Source of the DNA: JBBQBQ01 sp038317685
GTDB lineage: Bacteria > Desulfobacterota > Desulfuromonadia > Desulfuromonadales > DDH964
Reading direction: 5' to 3'
DNA: 7,919 nucleotides
Assembly: GCA_038317685.1 (NCBI GenBank)
Contig: JBBQBQ010000165.1
Span: forward strand, 1 to 7,919
Shown one piece after another: positions 1 through 6,249 of this stretch (positions are counted from its first letter, which is position 1; every line of letters begins with the position of its first letter). A program made the translations under genes and the position numbers. The notes under the pieces were generated by a model, which saw only the letters and a list, made by a program, of their open reading frames with translations, searched no databases and was not told the DNA's origin.

Positions 1-950
1 AGCATGACCCGATCGACCAAACCCGCGGCGAGCATCCCATGGTTGAGCCGCCCCCCGCCTTCGAGAAGAAGGCTTTGTATCCCCTCCCGACCCAGCTGCT
101 GCAAAAGTGGCAAAAGCTCCAGTTGTCCCGGGCCCCCCTCAGTCACCAGCACCCTTACCCCTCGCGTCTCCAGTCGTCGGATTTTGTCGGTCGGTGCCGC
201 GGCAGTGGTTGCGATCAGGGTGAGTTCCGGTGCCGAGTTCCCGAGTACCGCCGCCGCCTCGCTGATCTTCAAAGTCGAATCGACGATGACCCGCAGCGGA
301 TCGCGTCCTCCGCCTTCCGGCAAACGCGTTGTCAATTGCGGGTCGTCCCGCAAGACCGTGCCGCTGCCGACCATAATCGCATCGACCCGGTCGCGCAGCC
401 GGTGGACCCGTTCCCGGCTGGCCGCCCCGCTGATCCATTGGGAATCGCCACTACGGGTGGCAGTGGCGCCGTCCAGGGTGCTGGCGGCCTTGAGGGTCAC
501 AAAAGGCAGACCGGTTGTGACATGCTTGGCAAAGGGGGCAATAAGCTGTCGGCATTCAGAGTTCAGAATGCCATGGTGAACGACGACGCCGGCCTCTTCA
601 AGGCGTGCGATGCCTCGGCCTGCGACCAGCGGATTGGGATCGCCGCAACCGACGAAGACTCTGGCAATGCCGGAGGCAAGGATCGCCTCGGTGCAGGGTC
701 CGGTGCGCCCGGTATGGACGCAGGGTTCCATTGTCACGTAGAGATCGGCGCCGCTGGTGGCCGGACCAGCGTCCAGAAGCGCGAAAATTTCCGCATGCGG
801 TTCGCCGGCGCGAGGATGAAAACCGCTGCCGATGACCTGCCCGTGACGAACGACCACTGCCCCTACCGCCGGATTGGGCCGGGTTCGCCCTTCACTTCGT
901 CGGGCCAGATCAAGGGCGAGCTTCATGTAATGTTCGTGACTGGAGGTCAT
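1..950 (-). CDS. ribD: RibD, bifunctional riboflavin deaminase/reductase (3' end outside window)
   Basis: RibD carries out the second and third steps of riboflavin synthesis in the cytoplasm: deamination of the pyrimidine made from GTP, then NADPH-dependent reduction of its ribosyl side chain. About 316 codons are visible without interruption, out of roughly 365-370 usual for the family; the C-terminus lies beyond position 1. The N-terminal deaminase domain (about residues 5-145) has RPNPAVGAVV, the zinc ligands in PHAEI (His52, catalytic Glu54) and EPC...GPC (Cys77, Cys86), followed by DPNPLVAGRG. The reductase domain begins near residue 148 (VTLKAASTLDG), with SQWISG at 170-175, VGSGTVLRDDP and LLLEGGG near 295-300. 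Alanine follows LDG where Lys or Arg is usual. The chosen ATG at 950 has only a weak upstream GGA; an in-frame ATG eight codons later is possible. It lies 48 nt downstream of nrdR, and further rib genes probably follow outside the window. Confidence 0.96.
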   Translation of the reverse strand, partial: MTSSHEHYMKLALDLARRSEGRTRPNPAVGAVVVRHGQVIGSGFHPRAGEPHAEIFALLDAGPATSGADLYVTMEPCVHTGRTGPCTEAILASGIARVFVGCGDPNPLVAGRGIARLEEAGVVVHHGILNSECRQLIAPFAKHVTTGLPFVTLKAASTLDGATATRSGDSQWISGAASRERVHRLRDRVDAIMVGSGTVLRDDPQLTTRLPEGGGRDPLRVIVDSTLKISEAAAVLGNSAPELTLIATTAAAPTDKIRRLETRGVRVLVTEGGPGQLELLPLLQQLGREGIQSLLLEGGGRLNHGMLAAGLVDRVM

Positions 951-998
951 AGCGATCCGTGGCGGGGAAGGGGCTCGGCCGGGTAAAACGGGCCGATT

Positions 999-1487
999 TC
1001 AGGACCGTCCCATTTCATTCTCCCCTTTGCGGTCACCCTTGGCGAGAATCTCCTTGAGTTCGGCCATGAATTCGTTGATGTCCCGAAATTGACGGTAGAC
1101 CGAGGCGAAACGCACGTAGGCGACCTCGTCGACCCGATGGAGTTCGGCCATCACCCCTTCTCCGATCCGGCTCGACTCGATCTCTTTGTCACCGCTTTCC
1201 TGCAGACTCAGCTCCAGCCGGTCGACAAACTTTTCAATGTCGGCAATGGAGATCGGGCGCTTCTCGCAGGCGCGCTGCATGCCGGCAATTATCTTGGTCC
1301 GGTCAAAGGCTTCACGACGACCGTCTTTCTTGACCACTAACGGCAAAGTCTCCTCGATCCGTTCATAGGTTGTAAAGCGCCGCCCACAATCGACGCACTC
1401 CCGACGCCGGCGGATGTTGTTCCCTTCCCTTCCGAGCCTGGAATCGATGACTTTGGTATCGATGAAACTGCAGAAGGGACATTTCAT
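999..1487 (-). CDS. nrdR: NrdR, transcriptional repressor of ribonucleotide reductase genes
   Basis: NrdR is a nucleotide-sensing repressor: its ATP-cone domain binds ATP or dATP, and its N-terminal zinc ribbon binds paired NrdR boxes upstream of nrd operons. The 162-residue product starts MKCPFC and has the four zinc cysteines at 3, 6, 31 and 34 (CPFC, CVDCGRRFTTYE), with the basic run RRRRE between the pairs. The ATP-cone covers about residues 49-139 (VVKKDGRREAFDR ... YVRFASVYRQFRD). Its length is slightly above the usual 150-155 because of a charged tail after residue 148. The ATG overlaps the TGA of the upstream deaminase gene (ATGA), and a GGAGG inside that gene sits nine bases before the start, so the two are probably translationally coupled. 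I saw no NrdR-box-like palindrome in the window, so its targets are likely elsewhere. The family assignment is very secure. Confidence 0.98.
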   Translation of the reverse strand: MKCPFCSFIDTKVIDSRLGREGNNIRRRRECVDCGRRFTTYERIEETLPLVVKKDGRREAFDRTKIIAGMQRACEKRPISIADIEKFVDRLELSLQESGDKEIESSRIGEGVMAELHRVDEVAYVRFASVYRQFRDINEFMAELKEILAKGDRKGENEMGRS

Positions 1488-1960
1488 GGCTGGCAGCCTC
1501 CGCCACCGATGGTCAAGACCGTGAAGGGAACGACTTCCAGTGCGGCTTCGCGCAGGAGCTCCAGCGACAGGGTATCCGGGTAACCTTCCAGGTAGACAAC
1601 GCTTCGCAAGCCGGCATTGATAATCATCTTGGAGCAGATGACGCAGGGAGAGTTGGTGCAGTAAAGACTGGCGCCGGCAATGTTGACGCCATGCTTGGCG
1701 GCCTGAATGATGGCGTTTTGTTCGGCGTGCAGCCCACGACAGAGCTCATGACGTTCCCCGGAGGGGACACCGAGACGTTGGCGCAGGCAACCAACCTCGG
1801 AACAATGGGTAATCCCGGAGGGGGTGCCGTTGTAACCGGTGGCAAGGATATGCTTTTCTTTGACCAACACCGCCCCGACCTGGCGACGCAGGCAGGTGGA
1901 ACGCCGCGCCACCAGGCGAGCGATGTCCATGAAATATTCGTCCCAGCTGGGTCGCTCCAT
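1484..1960 (-). CDS. comEB: Deoxycytidylate (dCMP) deaminase, ComEB-like
   Basis: This zinc enzyme converts dCMP to dUMP, the precursor of dTMP. The 158-residue protein has the cytidine/deoxycytidylate deaminase fold. Visible motifs are VGAVLV (28-33), GYNGTPSG (42-49, typical of dCMP deaminases), the zinc ligand and proton shuttle in HAEQNAI (His78, Glu80), and SPCVICSKMI with zinc cysteines 106 and 109. The Cys/His-rich stretch HCSEVGC (52-58) resembles the second, structural metal site known in some family members. The ATG at 1960 follows the glyA stop by 7 nt, and its Shine-Dalgarno (AGAGG) abuts that stop codon. Its own stop overlaps the nrdR start. Placement between glyA and nrdR fits a role in thymidylate supply. 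The symbol comEB is by homology to the Bacillus protein; a competence role is not implied. Confidence 0.95.
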   Translation of the reverse strand: MERPSWDEYFMDIARLVARRSTCLRRQVGAVLVKEKHILATGYNGTPSGITHCSEVGCLRQRLGVPSGERHELCRGLHAEQNAIIQAAKHGVNIAGASLYCTNSPCVICSKMIINAGLRSVVYLEGYPDTLSLELLREAALEVVPFTVLTIGGGGCQP

Positions 1961-1967
1961 GAGCCTC

Positions 1968-3218
1968 TTACTTCAAGCGTTGCGCGTAAAGCGGAAAACG
2001 AGCACAAAGTTCCCGAATTTCTTGCCGGATCGCACCCAGTTCGTCAAGGTTGTCGACATTTTCCAGGGCCCGGGCGATCCAGGCCGCCACCTGCTCCATC
2101 TCCCCTTGCTTGAGTCCACGAGTGGTGGTCGCCGGGGTACCGATGCGGAATCCACTGGTAATAAAGGGAGAGCGGGAATCGAAGGGAACCGCATTTTTAT
2201 TGACGGTGATCCCGGCCTTCTCCAACGTTTCCTCGGCAACCTTTCCGGTCAGGTCGGTACCGGAAAGATCGACCAGCATCAGGTGGTTGTCGGTCCCGCC
2301 TGAAACCAGGCGGAAACCACGTTTGGTCAGTCCGGCGGCAAGAGCCTTGGCGTTCTTCACGACTTGGGCGGAATAAACCTTGAATTCAGGCTGTAGGGCC
2401 TCCTTGAAGGCCACCGCCTTGGCGGCAATGACGTGCATCAAGGGCCCGCCCTGAATTCCGGGAAAAATATTACTGTTGAGTTTTTTAGCAAATTCCTCCC
2501 GGCAGAGGATCATCCCGCCGCGGGGGCCGCGCAGGGTCTTATGGGTGGTGGTCGTGACAAATTCGGCATACGGAACCGGGCTCGGGTGTTCCCCCGTCGC
2601 CACCAACCCCGCGATATGGGCCATGTCAACCATGACCACGGCGCCGACCGAATCAGCGATTTTTCGGAAAGCAGGAAAGTCGATGGTCCGGGGATAGGCG
2701 CTGGCGCCGACCACGATCAGCTTCGGCTGGTGTTGTCGGGCAAGGCGCTCGACTTCTTCATAATCGATAGTGCCGGTCTCACGCTTGACACCATAGGGGA
2801 CAACATTGAACAGTTTTCCGGAGAAATTGACCGGAGAACCGTGGGTAAGATGTCCACCGTGGGCCAGGTTCATACCGAGGACGGTATCCCCCGGCTGGCA
2901 GACCGCGAAATATACCGCCATGTTCGCTTGGGAGCCGGAGTGGGGTTGGACGTTGGCATGTTCGGCCCCGAAAAGTTGCAGGGCTCTCTCGATGGCAAGG
3001 GTTTCGGCAATGTCGACGAATTCGCACCCGCCGTAGTAACGCTTTCCGGGATAGCCCTCGGCGTATTTGTTGGTCAGAACCGACCCCTGCGCTTCGAGAA
3101 CCTGTTCACTGACAAAGTTTTCAGAAGCGATGAATTCGAGGCTGTATTCCTGACGTTCCGTTTCGCGGCGGATGGCGGATGCAATTTCGGGATCGAATTG
3201 GGCGAGTAAATCGGACAT
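1968..3218 (-). CDS. glyA: GlyA, serine hydroxymethyltransferase
   Basis: GlyA is a PLP enzyme that interconverts serine plus tetrahydrofolate with glycine plus 5,10-methylene-tetrahydrofolate, the main entry of one-carbon units for thymidylate, purine and methionine synthesis. The 416-residue length is normal for bacterial SHMT. Visible motifs are EFIASENFVS (28-37), YAEGYPGKRYYGG (52-64), HSGSQAN (93-99), LAHGGHLTHG (118-127), VDMAHIAGL (197-205) and the PLP-lysine motif TTTTHKTLRGPRGG with Lys227 as the Schiff-base residue. The reading frame stays open 28 codons further upstream to 3302. I chose the ATG at 3218 because MSDLLAQFDPEI matches the usual family N-terminus, a GGAGG lies ten bases before it, and the upstream extension is low-complexity and runs into the rpiB-glyA hairpin. 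Only 7 nt separate it from the dCMP deaminase gene. Confidence 0.98.
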   Translation of the reverse strand: MSDLLAQFDPEIASAIRRETERQEYSLEFIASENFVSEQVLEAQGSVLTNKYAEGYPGKRYYGGCEFVDIAETLAIERALQLFGAEHANVQPHSGSQANMAVYFAVCQPGDTVLGMNLAHGGHLTHGSPVNFSGKLFNVVPYGVKRETGTIDYEEVERLARQHQPKLIVVGASAYPRTIDFPAFRKIADSVGAVVMVDMAHIAGLVATGEHPSPVPYAEFVTTTTHKTLRGPRGGMILCREEFAKKLNSNIFPGIQGGPLMHVIAAKAVAFKEALQPEFKVYSAQVVKNAKALAAGLTKRGFRLVSGGTDNHLMLVDLSGTDLTGKVAEETLEKAGITVNKNAVPFDSRSPFITSGFRIGTPATTTRGLKQGEMEQVAAWIARALENVDNLDELGAIRQEIRELCARFPLYAQRLK

Positions 3219-3228
3219 GGCGCTGCAA

Positions 3229-3233
3229 CCTCC
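3229..3233 (-). promoter_or_regulatory. glyA ribosome binding site (decides start)
   Basis: GGAGG on the minus strand lies ten bases before the ATG at 3218. It supports the shorter glyA start over the upstream in-frame ATG at 3302. Confidence 0.75.
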
Positions 3234-3277
3234 GGTGGTATCGTCCCACGGCCGACCGCAGAACGGCTGAAAAGGCG

Positions 3278-3302
3278 ATGGGCAGGCACCCGGCCTGCCC
3301 AT
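3278..3302 (-). terminator. Perfect 10-bp hairpin in rpiB-glyA spacer; possible weak terminator or attenuator
   Basis: The arms ATGGGCAGGC and GCCTGCCCAT form a perfect 10-bp inverted repeat around a 5-nt loop. It begins 18 nt after the rpiB stop. On the minus-strand transcript the 3' arm is followed by CGCC and then only four Ts, so the U-tract of a classical intrinsic terminator is poor. It could be a partial terminator, an attenuator or an mRNA-stabilising 3' end for the fab-rpiB transcript. The opposite strand has no T-run after it either. The repeat itself is certain; its function is inferred. I see no convincing -35/-10 pair for a separate glyA promoter in the rest of the 102-nt spacer. 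Confidence 0.5.
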
Positions 3303-3320
3303 GCTGTGAAACGCTGGGGA

Positions 3321-3776
3321 TCAGAGCCGCCCGTGGCGGACATCGTCCTCGATCTGGACGATCTTGTCGAGGCGTATCTGGTGGCGTCCCCCCTCAAAGG
3401 GGGTCTCCAGCCAGATCGCCACCATCTTCAGGGCTTTCTTCACTTCGAGGACCCGGCCGCCCATGACGATGATATTGGCGTTGTTGTGTTCCTTGGCCAT
3501 GCGCGCCGTAAACTCATCATTGATCAGAGCGGCCCTCACTCCGGGGAATTTGTTGGCGGCAATCGACATACCGATCCCGGTTCCGCAGATCAAGATCCCT
3601 CGATCGGCCTCGCCACGCGCAAGGGCTCCGGCAACCTTCTCGGCATAATCGGGATAGTCAACTGAAGCCTCGTTCATGGTTCCGAAATCATGAATCTGGA
3701 TGCCTCTTTCGACAAGAAGGCCTTTGACTGCGTCCTTGAGTTCCAGACCACCGTGGTCGCTGGCGAGCATAATCAT
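3321..3776 (-). CDS. rpiB: RpiB, ribose-5-phosphate isomerase B
   Basis: RpiB interconverts ribose 5-phosphate and ribulose 5-phosphate in the non-oxidative pentose phosphate pathway. These feed nucleotide synthesis and, through ribulose 5-phosphate, riboflavin synthesis. The 151-residue length is typical of the RpiB/LacAB family. Visible motifs are ASDHGG near the N-terminus, VDYPDYA (39-45), the active-site loop GILICGTGIGMSIAANK with catalytic Cys64, EHNNAN with the ring-opening histidine, and EGGRHQIR with phosphate-contacting residues. The frame is open much further upstream inside fabF. I chose the ATG at 3776 because the family N-terminus begins here and a GAGGG lies just before it; an alternative ATG two codons later would also work. 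It starts 8 nt after the fabF stop, so it is probably co-translated with fabF. Confidence 0.96.
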   Translation of the reverse strand: MIMLASDHGGLELKDAVKGLLVERGIQIHDFGTMNEASVDYPDYAEKVAGALARGEADRGILICGTGIGMSIAANKFPGVRAALINDEFTARMAKEHNNANIIVMGGRVLEVKKALKMVAIWLETPFEGGRHQIRLDKIVQIEDDVRHGRL

Positions 3777-3784
3777 GGCGACCC

Positions 3785-5002
3785 TCACATCTTCCGGAAG
3801 AGGAGGGAAGCGTTGGTGCCGCCAAACCCGAAAGAGTTGGACATCGCCACCCGCACTGAGGCCTGGCGAGCGGTGTTCGGAACGTAGTCGAGATCGCATT
3901 CCGGATCGGGTTCGTGGTAGTTGATGGTCGGCGGGACAGCACTCCGTTCCATGGCAAGGAGTGAATATACGGCCTCCATTCCCCCTGCAGCACCGAGGGC
4001 ATGACCGGTCATGCTTTTGGTGGAACTGACCATGAGCTTTTTGGCATGGTCGCCGAAGACGTCCTTGATCGCCATTGTCTCGTAGAGATCGTTGAAGTGA
4101 GTTGACGTCCCATGCGCGTTGATGTAATCGACGTCCTCGGGGTTCATGCCTGCGGTCTTAAGGGCCATCCGCATGCACCGGGCCGCCCCTTCACCTCCCG
4201 GCGCGGGAGCCGTCAGATGGTAGGCGTCACCGGTCAGGCCATAGCCGCAGATCTCACCATAAATCTTAGCACCCCGTGCCCTGGCGGACTCATATTCCTC
4301 AAGGACAACTATCCCAGCCCCTTCGGCCATAACAAACCCGTCCCGGCCCTTTTCGAAAGGGCGGCTCGCAGCGGTGGGGTCTTCGTTGCGGGTCGAAAGG
4401 GCCTTCATGACGTTGAAGCCGGCGATGCCGAGGGGAGTAATCGTCGATTCGGAACCGCCCGCAATCATGGCATCGGCGTCCCCACGCTTGATCATGTGGT
4501 AGGCGTCGCCAATGGAGTGGGTGCCGGTGGCGCAGGCCGATACCGAGGATAAATTCGGTCCCTTGGCACCATAACGAATGGAAATATGCCCCGGCGCCAG
4601 ATTGATGATCAGCATCGGGATAAAAAACGGCGAAATTTTCTTGTAACCGCTCTCGAGCAGCAACCCGTGGTAGCGCTCGATCGTCGGTAGACCCCCGAGC
4701 CCTGCTCCAACCAAGACACCTACGCGCTCGGCATTCTCTTCGGTGATCTGCAGACCAGAATCCTGCATGGCGAATTCGGCGGCGCCAAGGGCATACTGGA
4801 TGAAGAGATCCATTTTTTTGATCTCTTTTTTGTCGATGAAGTCTTCCGGATTGAAATCCTTGACCTCCCCGGCAATATGGGTCGGCAGTTCCGACGCATC
4901 AAATCGGCTGATCGGCGCGATTCCCGATTGGCCGCCCATCAGGGCAGACCAGTTCTTTTCGGTCCCGGTTCCGAGGGCGGAAATGACGCCTAGGCCGGTC
5001 AC
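3785..5002 (-). CDS. fabF: FabF, beta-ketoacyl-ACP synthase II (start codon anomalous)
   Basis: FabF condenses malonyl-ACP with acyl-ACP in each elongation round of fatty acid synthesis. From the GTG at 5002 the product is 405 residues. The catalytic triad is Cys157 (SACATGTHSIGDAY), His297 (NAHGTSTHFND) and His334 (KSMTGHALGAAGG); the glycine-rich end FGFGGTNASL is present. If the conserved N-terminus is extended six codons to 5020, these become Cys163, His303 and His340, identical to E. coli FabF numbering, and the length becomes 411. The extended residues (T-K-R-R-I-V) match the usual M-K-R-R-V-V first strand, but the codon in the Met position is ACC and an in-frame TGA lies seven codons further up with no start codon between. 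The GTG at 5002 is the nearest legal start but is 27 nt from the GGAGG. The coordinates use this GTG; the real start is uncertain. The reading frame itself is intact. Confidence 0.95.
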   Translation of the reverse strand: MTGLGVISALGTGTEKNWSALMGGQSGIAPISRFDASELPTHIAGEVKDFNPEDFIDKKEIKKMDLFIQYALGAAEFAMQDSGLQITEENAERVGVLVGAGLGGLPTIERYHGLLLESGYKKISPFFIPMLIINLAPGHISIRYGAKGPNLSSVSACATGTHSIGDAYHMIKRGDADAMIAGGSESTITPLGIAGFNVMKALSTRNEDPTAASRPFEKGRDGFVMAEGAGIVVLEEYESARARGAKIYGEICGYGLTGDAYHLTAPAPGGEGAARCMRMALKTAGMNPEDVDYINAHGTSTHFNDLYETMAIKDVFGDHAKKLMVSSTKSMTGHALGAAGGMEAVYSLLAMERSAVPPTINYHEPDPECDLDYVPNTARQASVRVAMSNSFGFGGTNASLLFRKM

Positions 5003-5029
5003 AACAATTCGGCGCTTGGTGTTTCCGTT

Positions 5030-5034
5030 CCTCC
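5030..5034 (-). promoter_or_regulatory. fabF ribosome binding site, aligned to a non-start codon
   Basis: GGAGG on the minus strand is the only clear Shine-Dalgarno before fabF. It stands nine bases from the ACC codon at 5020-5018, where homologues have Met1, but 27 bases from the GTG at 5002. Its position therefore argues that translation starts, or once started, at the ACC site. Confidence 0.6.
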
Positions 5035-5140
5035 GTCAACGCGGGCTCCGGACCCGGCGCCAAGCGCCCTTCCGATTGCCCGACACGGCAGGGAAAGTTT
5101 CTCAGGAAACGACCGCAGGGAACGGCCGCAGTGCTTCAGG

Positions 5141-5163
5141 GGGGAGGAGAAACCCTCCTCCCC
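5141..5163 (-). other. GC-rich 9-bp hairpin after acpP
   Basis: The arms GGGGAGGAG and CTCCTCCCC pair perfectly over nine bases around a 5-nt loop, starting 14 nt after the acpP stop codon. No T-run follows on the minus strand (the next bases are CCTGAAGC), so this is not a standard intrinsic terminator. It may stabilise the 3' end of an abundant acpP message or slow read-through into fabF. The remainder of the spacer down to about 5021 also holds a small GGCGC/GCGCC stem at 5056-5068 and no recognisable gene or promoter. Confidence 0.55.
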
Positions 5164-5177
5164 TCCGATTCAGCCCA

Positions 5178-5411
5178 TTAGGAATGTTCGCTGATATAAT
5201 CGACTGCGTCTTGCACGGTCTGGATTTTTTCTGCGTCCTCGTCTGAAATCTCGATGTCGAACTCTTCCTCGAGAGCCATGACCAGTTCCACCGTATCCAG
5301 TGAGTCGGCACCTAGATCTTCCATAAAGGAAGCCTCATTGGTGACCTGCTCTTCATCGACACCCAACTGCTCAGCGACGATCTGTTTCACTCTTTCTTCG
5401 ATAGAAGCCAT
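5178..5411 (-). CDS. acpP: AcpP, acyl carrier protein
   Basis: AcpP carries growing acyl chains on a 4'-phosphopantetheine arm through all steps of type II fatty acid synthesis and donates them to lipid assembly. The 77-residue acidic protein is of standard length. The attachment serine is Ser37 in LGADSLDTVELVM, at the start of the recognition helix (VELVMALEEEFD), followed by the acidic EISDEDAEKI. The start at 5411 is fixed by a perfect Shine-Dalgarno five bases upstream. It lies 61 nt after fabG, and a 157-175 nt structured spacer separates it from fabF, the widest gap in the cluster. This suits a protein needed in large excess over its enzymes. Confidence 0.99.
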   Translation of the reverse strand: MASIEERVKQIVAEQLGVDEEQVTNEASFMEDLGADSLDTVELVMALEEEFDIEISDEDAEKIQTVQDAVDYISEHS

Positions 5412-5416
5412 TTACT

Positions 5417-5426
5417 TCACCTCCTT
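5417..5426 (-). promoter_or_regulatory. Perfect 10-base Shine-Dalgarno of acpP
   Basis: AAGGAGGTGA on the minus strand is fully complementary to the canonical 3' end of 16S rRNA and is spaced five bases (AGTAA) from the ATG. It is the strongest ribosome binding site in the window and predicts high translation of acpP relative to its neighbours. Confidence 0.9.
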
Positions 5427-5472
5427 GGTTGGTTTTCGAGTCGTTCCTCGATAGGGATTACGAGTTCCGCAA

Positions 5473-6210
5473 CTACATATACATTCCGCCATTCACCCCA
5501 AGAACCTGACCGGTGATATATCCGGAGGCATCGGTAGCGAGGAAGACCACGGCATTGGCAATGTCGTCTGCTGTGCCGAAACGCTCCAGCGGAATCTGGG
5601 CGGCCATCTCCTGCTTGACCTTCTCCGGAAGCGCCTCGGTCATGTCAGAAACGATAAAGCCAGGAGCTACGGCATTGACGGTGATATTGCGCTTGGCCAG
5701 TTCGCGGGCATTGGAGCGGGTGAGGCCCATGAGACCGGCTTTGCTCGCGCAATAGTTGGCCTGGCCGGCATTTCCCATCTGCCCGACCACTGAAGCAATG
5801 TTGATGATGCGGCCGAAGCGCTGTTTGGTCATCACCTTGGACACGGCGCGGGTGCAGAGGAAGGCCCCTTTAAGGTTGACCGTGAGGACGGCATCCCAGT
5901 CCTCTTCCTTCATGCGCAGCATCAGACCGTCACGGGTGATTCCGGCGTTATTGATCAGGATATCGACTCGGCCAAAGGACGCCATCGCCTTCTCGACCAT
6001 GTTCTCGGTGTCGGCGGCGACGGTCACATTCCCCTCAACTGCAATACCCTCGCTGCCCGAATCTTTGATTTCGGCGAGCAATTCGCTCATTCCCTTGGAC
6101 GTGATATCGACTGCAACGATCTTGGCACCCTGCCTGGCAAGGGCCAGAGAGATACTCTTGCCGATCCCCCGCGAGGCACCGGTGACAAGAGCGACTTTGT
6201 CCTTAAGCAT
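5473..6210 (-). CDS. fabG: FabG, 3-oxoacyl-ACP reductase
   Basis: FabG is the NADPH-dependent reductase that turns 3-oxoacyl-ACP into 3-hydroxyacyl-ACP in each elongation round. The 245-residue protein is a classical short-chain dehydrogenase. It has the nucleotide-binding TGASRGIG (10-17), NNAG at 87-90, and the catalytic tetrad Asn112 (TVNLKGAF), Ser140 (INIASVVG), Tyr153 and Lys157 (QANYCASKAG). It ends in VNGGMYM, typical of FabG. The ATG at 6210 has AAGGAG seven bases upstream. Gaps are 39 nt to fabD and 61 nt to acpP. The location between fabD and acpP makes it the housekeeping FabG rather than one of the many related short-chain dehydrogenases. Confidence 0.98.
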   Translation of the reverse strand: MLKDKVALVTGASRGIGKSISLALARQGAKIVAVDITSKGMSELLAEIKDSGSEGIAVEGNVTVAADTENMVEKAMASFGRVDILINNAGITRDGLMLRMKEEDWDAVLTVNLKGAFLCTRAVSKVMTKQRFGRIINIASVVGQMGNAGQANYCASKAGLMGLTRSNARELAKRNITVNAVAPGFIVSDMTEALPEKVKQEMAAQIPLERFGTADDIANAVVFLATDASGYITGQVLGVNGGMYM

Positions 6211-6249
6211 GCTGTTTCTCCTTCCGGTTCTAGATGGGGCCCGGCGCCG

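Noticed and set aside
39..986. A 315-codon open frame on the plus strand opposite ribD
   Set aside because: It is antisense to an uninterrupted ribD with all catalytic motifs. Its translation is a low-complexity mix rich in Arg, Gly and Ala, typical of shadow frames in GC-rich DNA.
976..995. Inverted repeat CGGCC/GGCCG in the nrdR-ribD spacer
   Set aside because: Only five base pairs around a 10-nt loop with no T-tract; expected by chance in GC-rich DNA.
2433..3209. A 258-codon open frame on the plus strand opposite glyA
   Set aside because: It mirrors conserved glyA codons; no recognisable motif and no ribosome binding site in keeping with a gene. Several other plus-strand frames (for example 5756-6253 and 6901-7365) were rejected for the same reason.
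3219..3302. A 28-residue N-terminal extension of GlyA
   Set aside because: The frame is open, but the extension is not SHMT-like, covers the hairpin, and the GGAGG fits the ATG at 3218.
3777..3899. A longer RpiB starting inside fabF
   Set aside because: The extra residues are out-of-frame fabF C-terminal coding sequence; the conserved RpiB N-terminus begins at 3776 with its own ribosome binding site.
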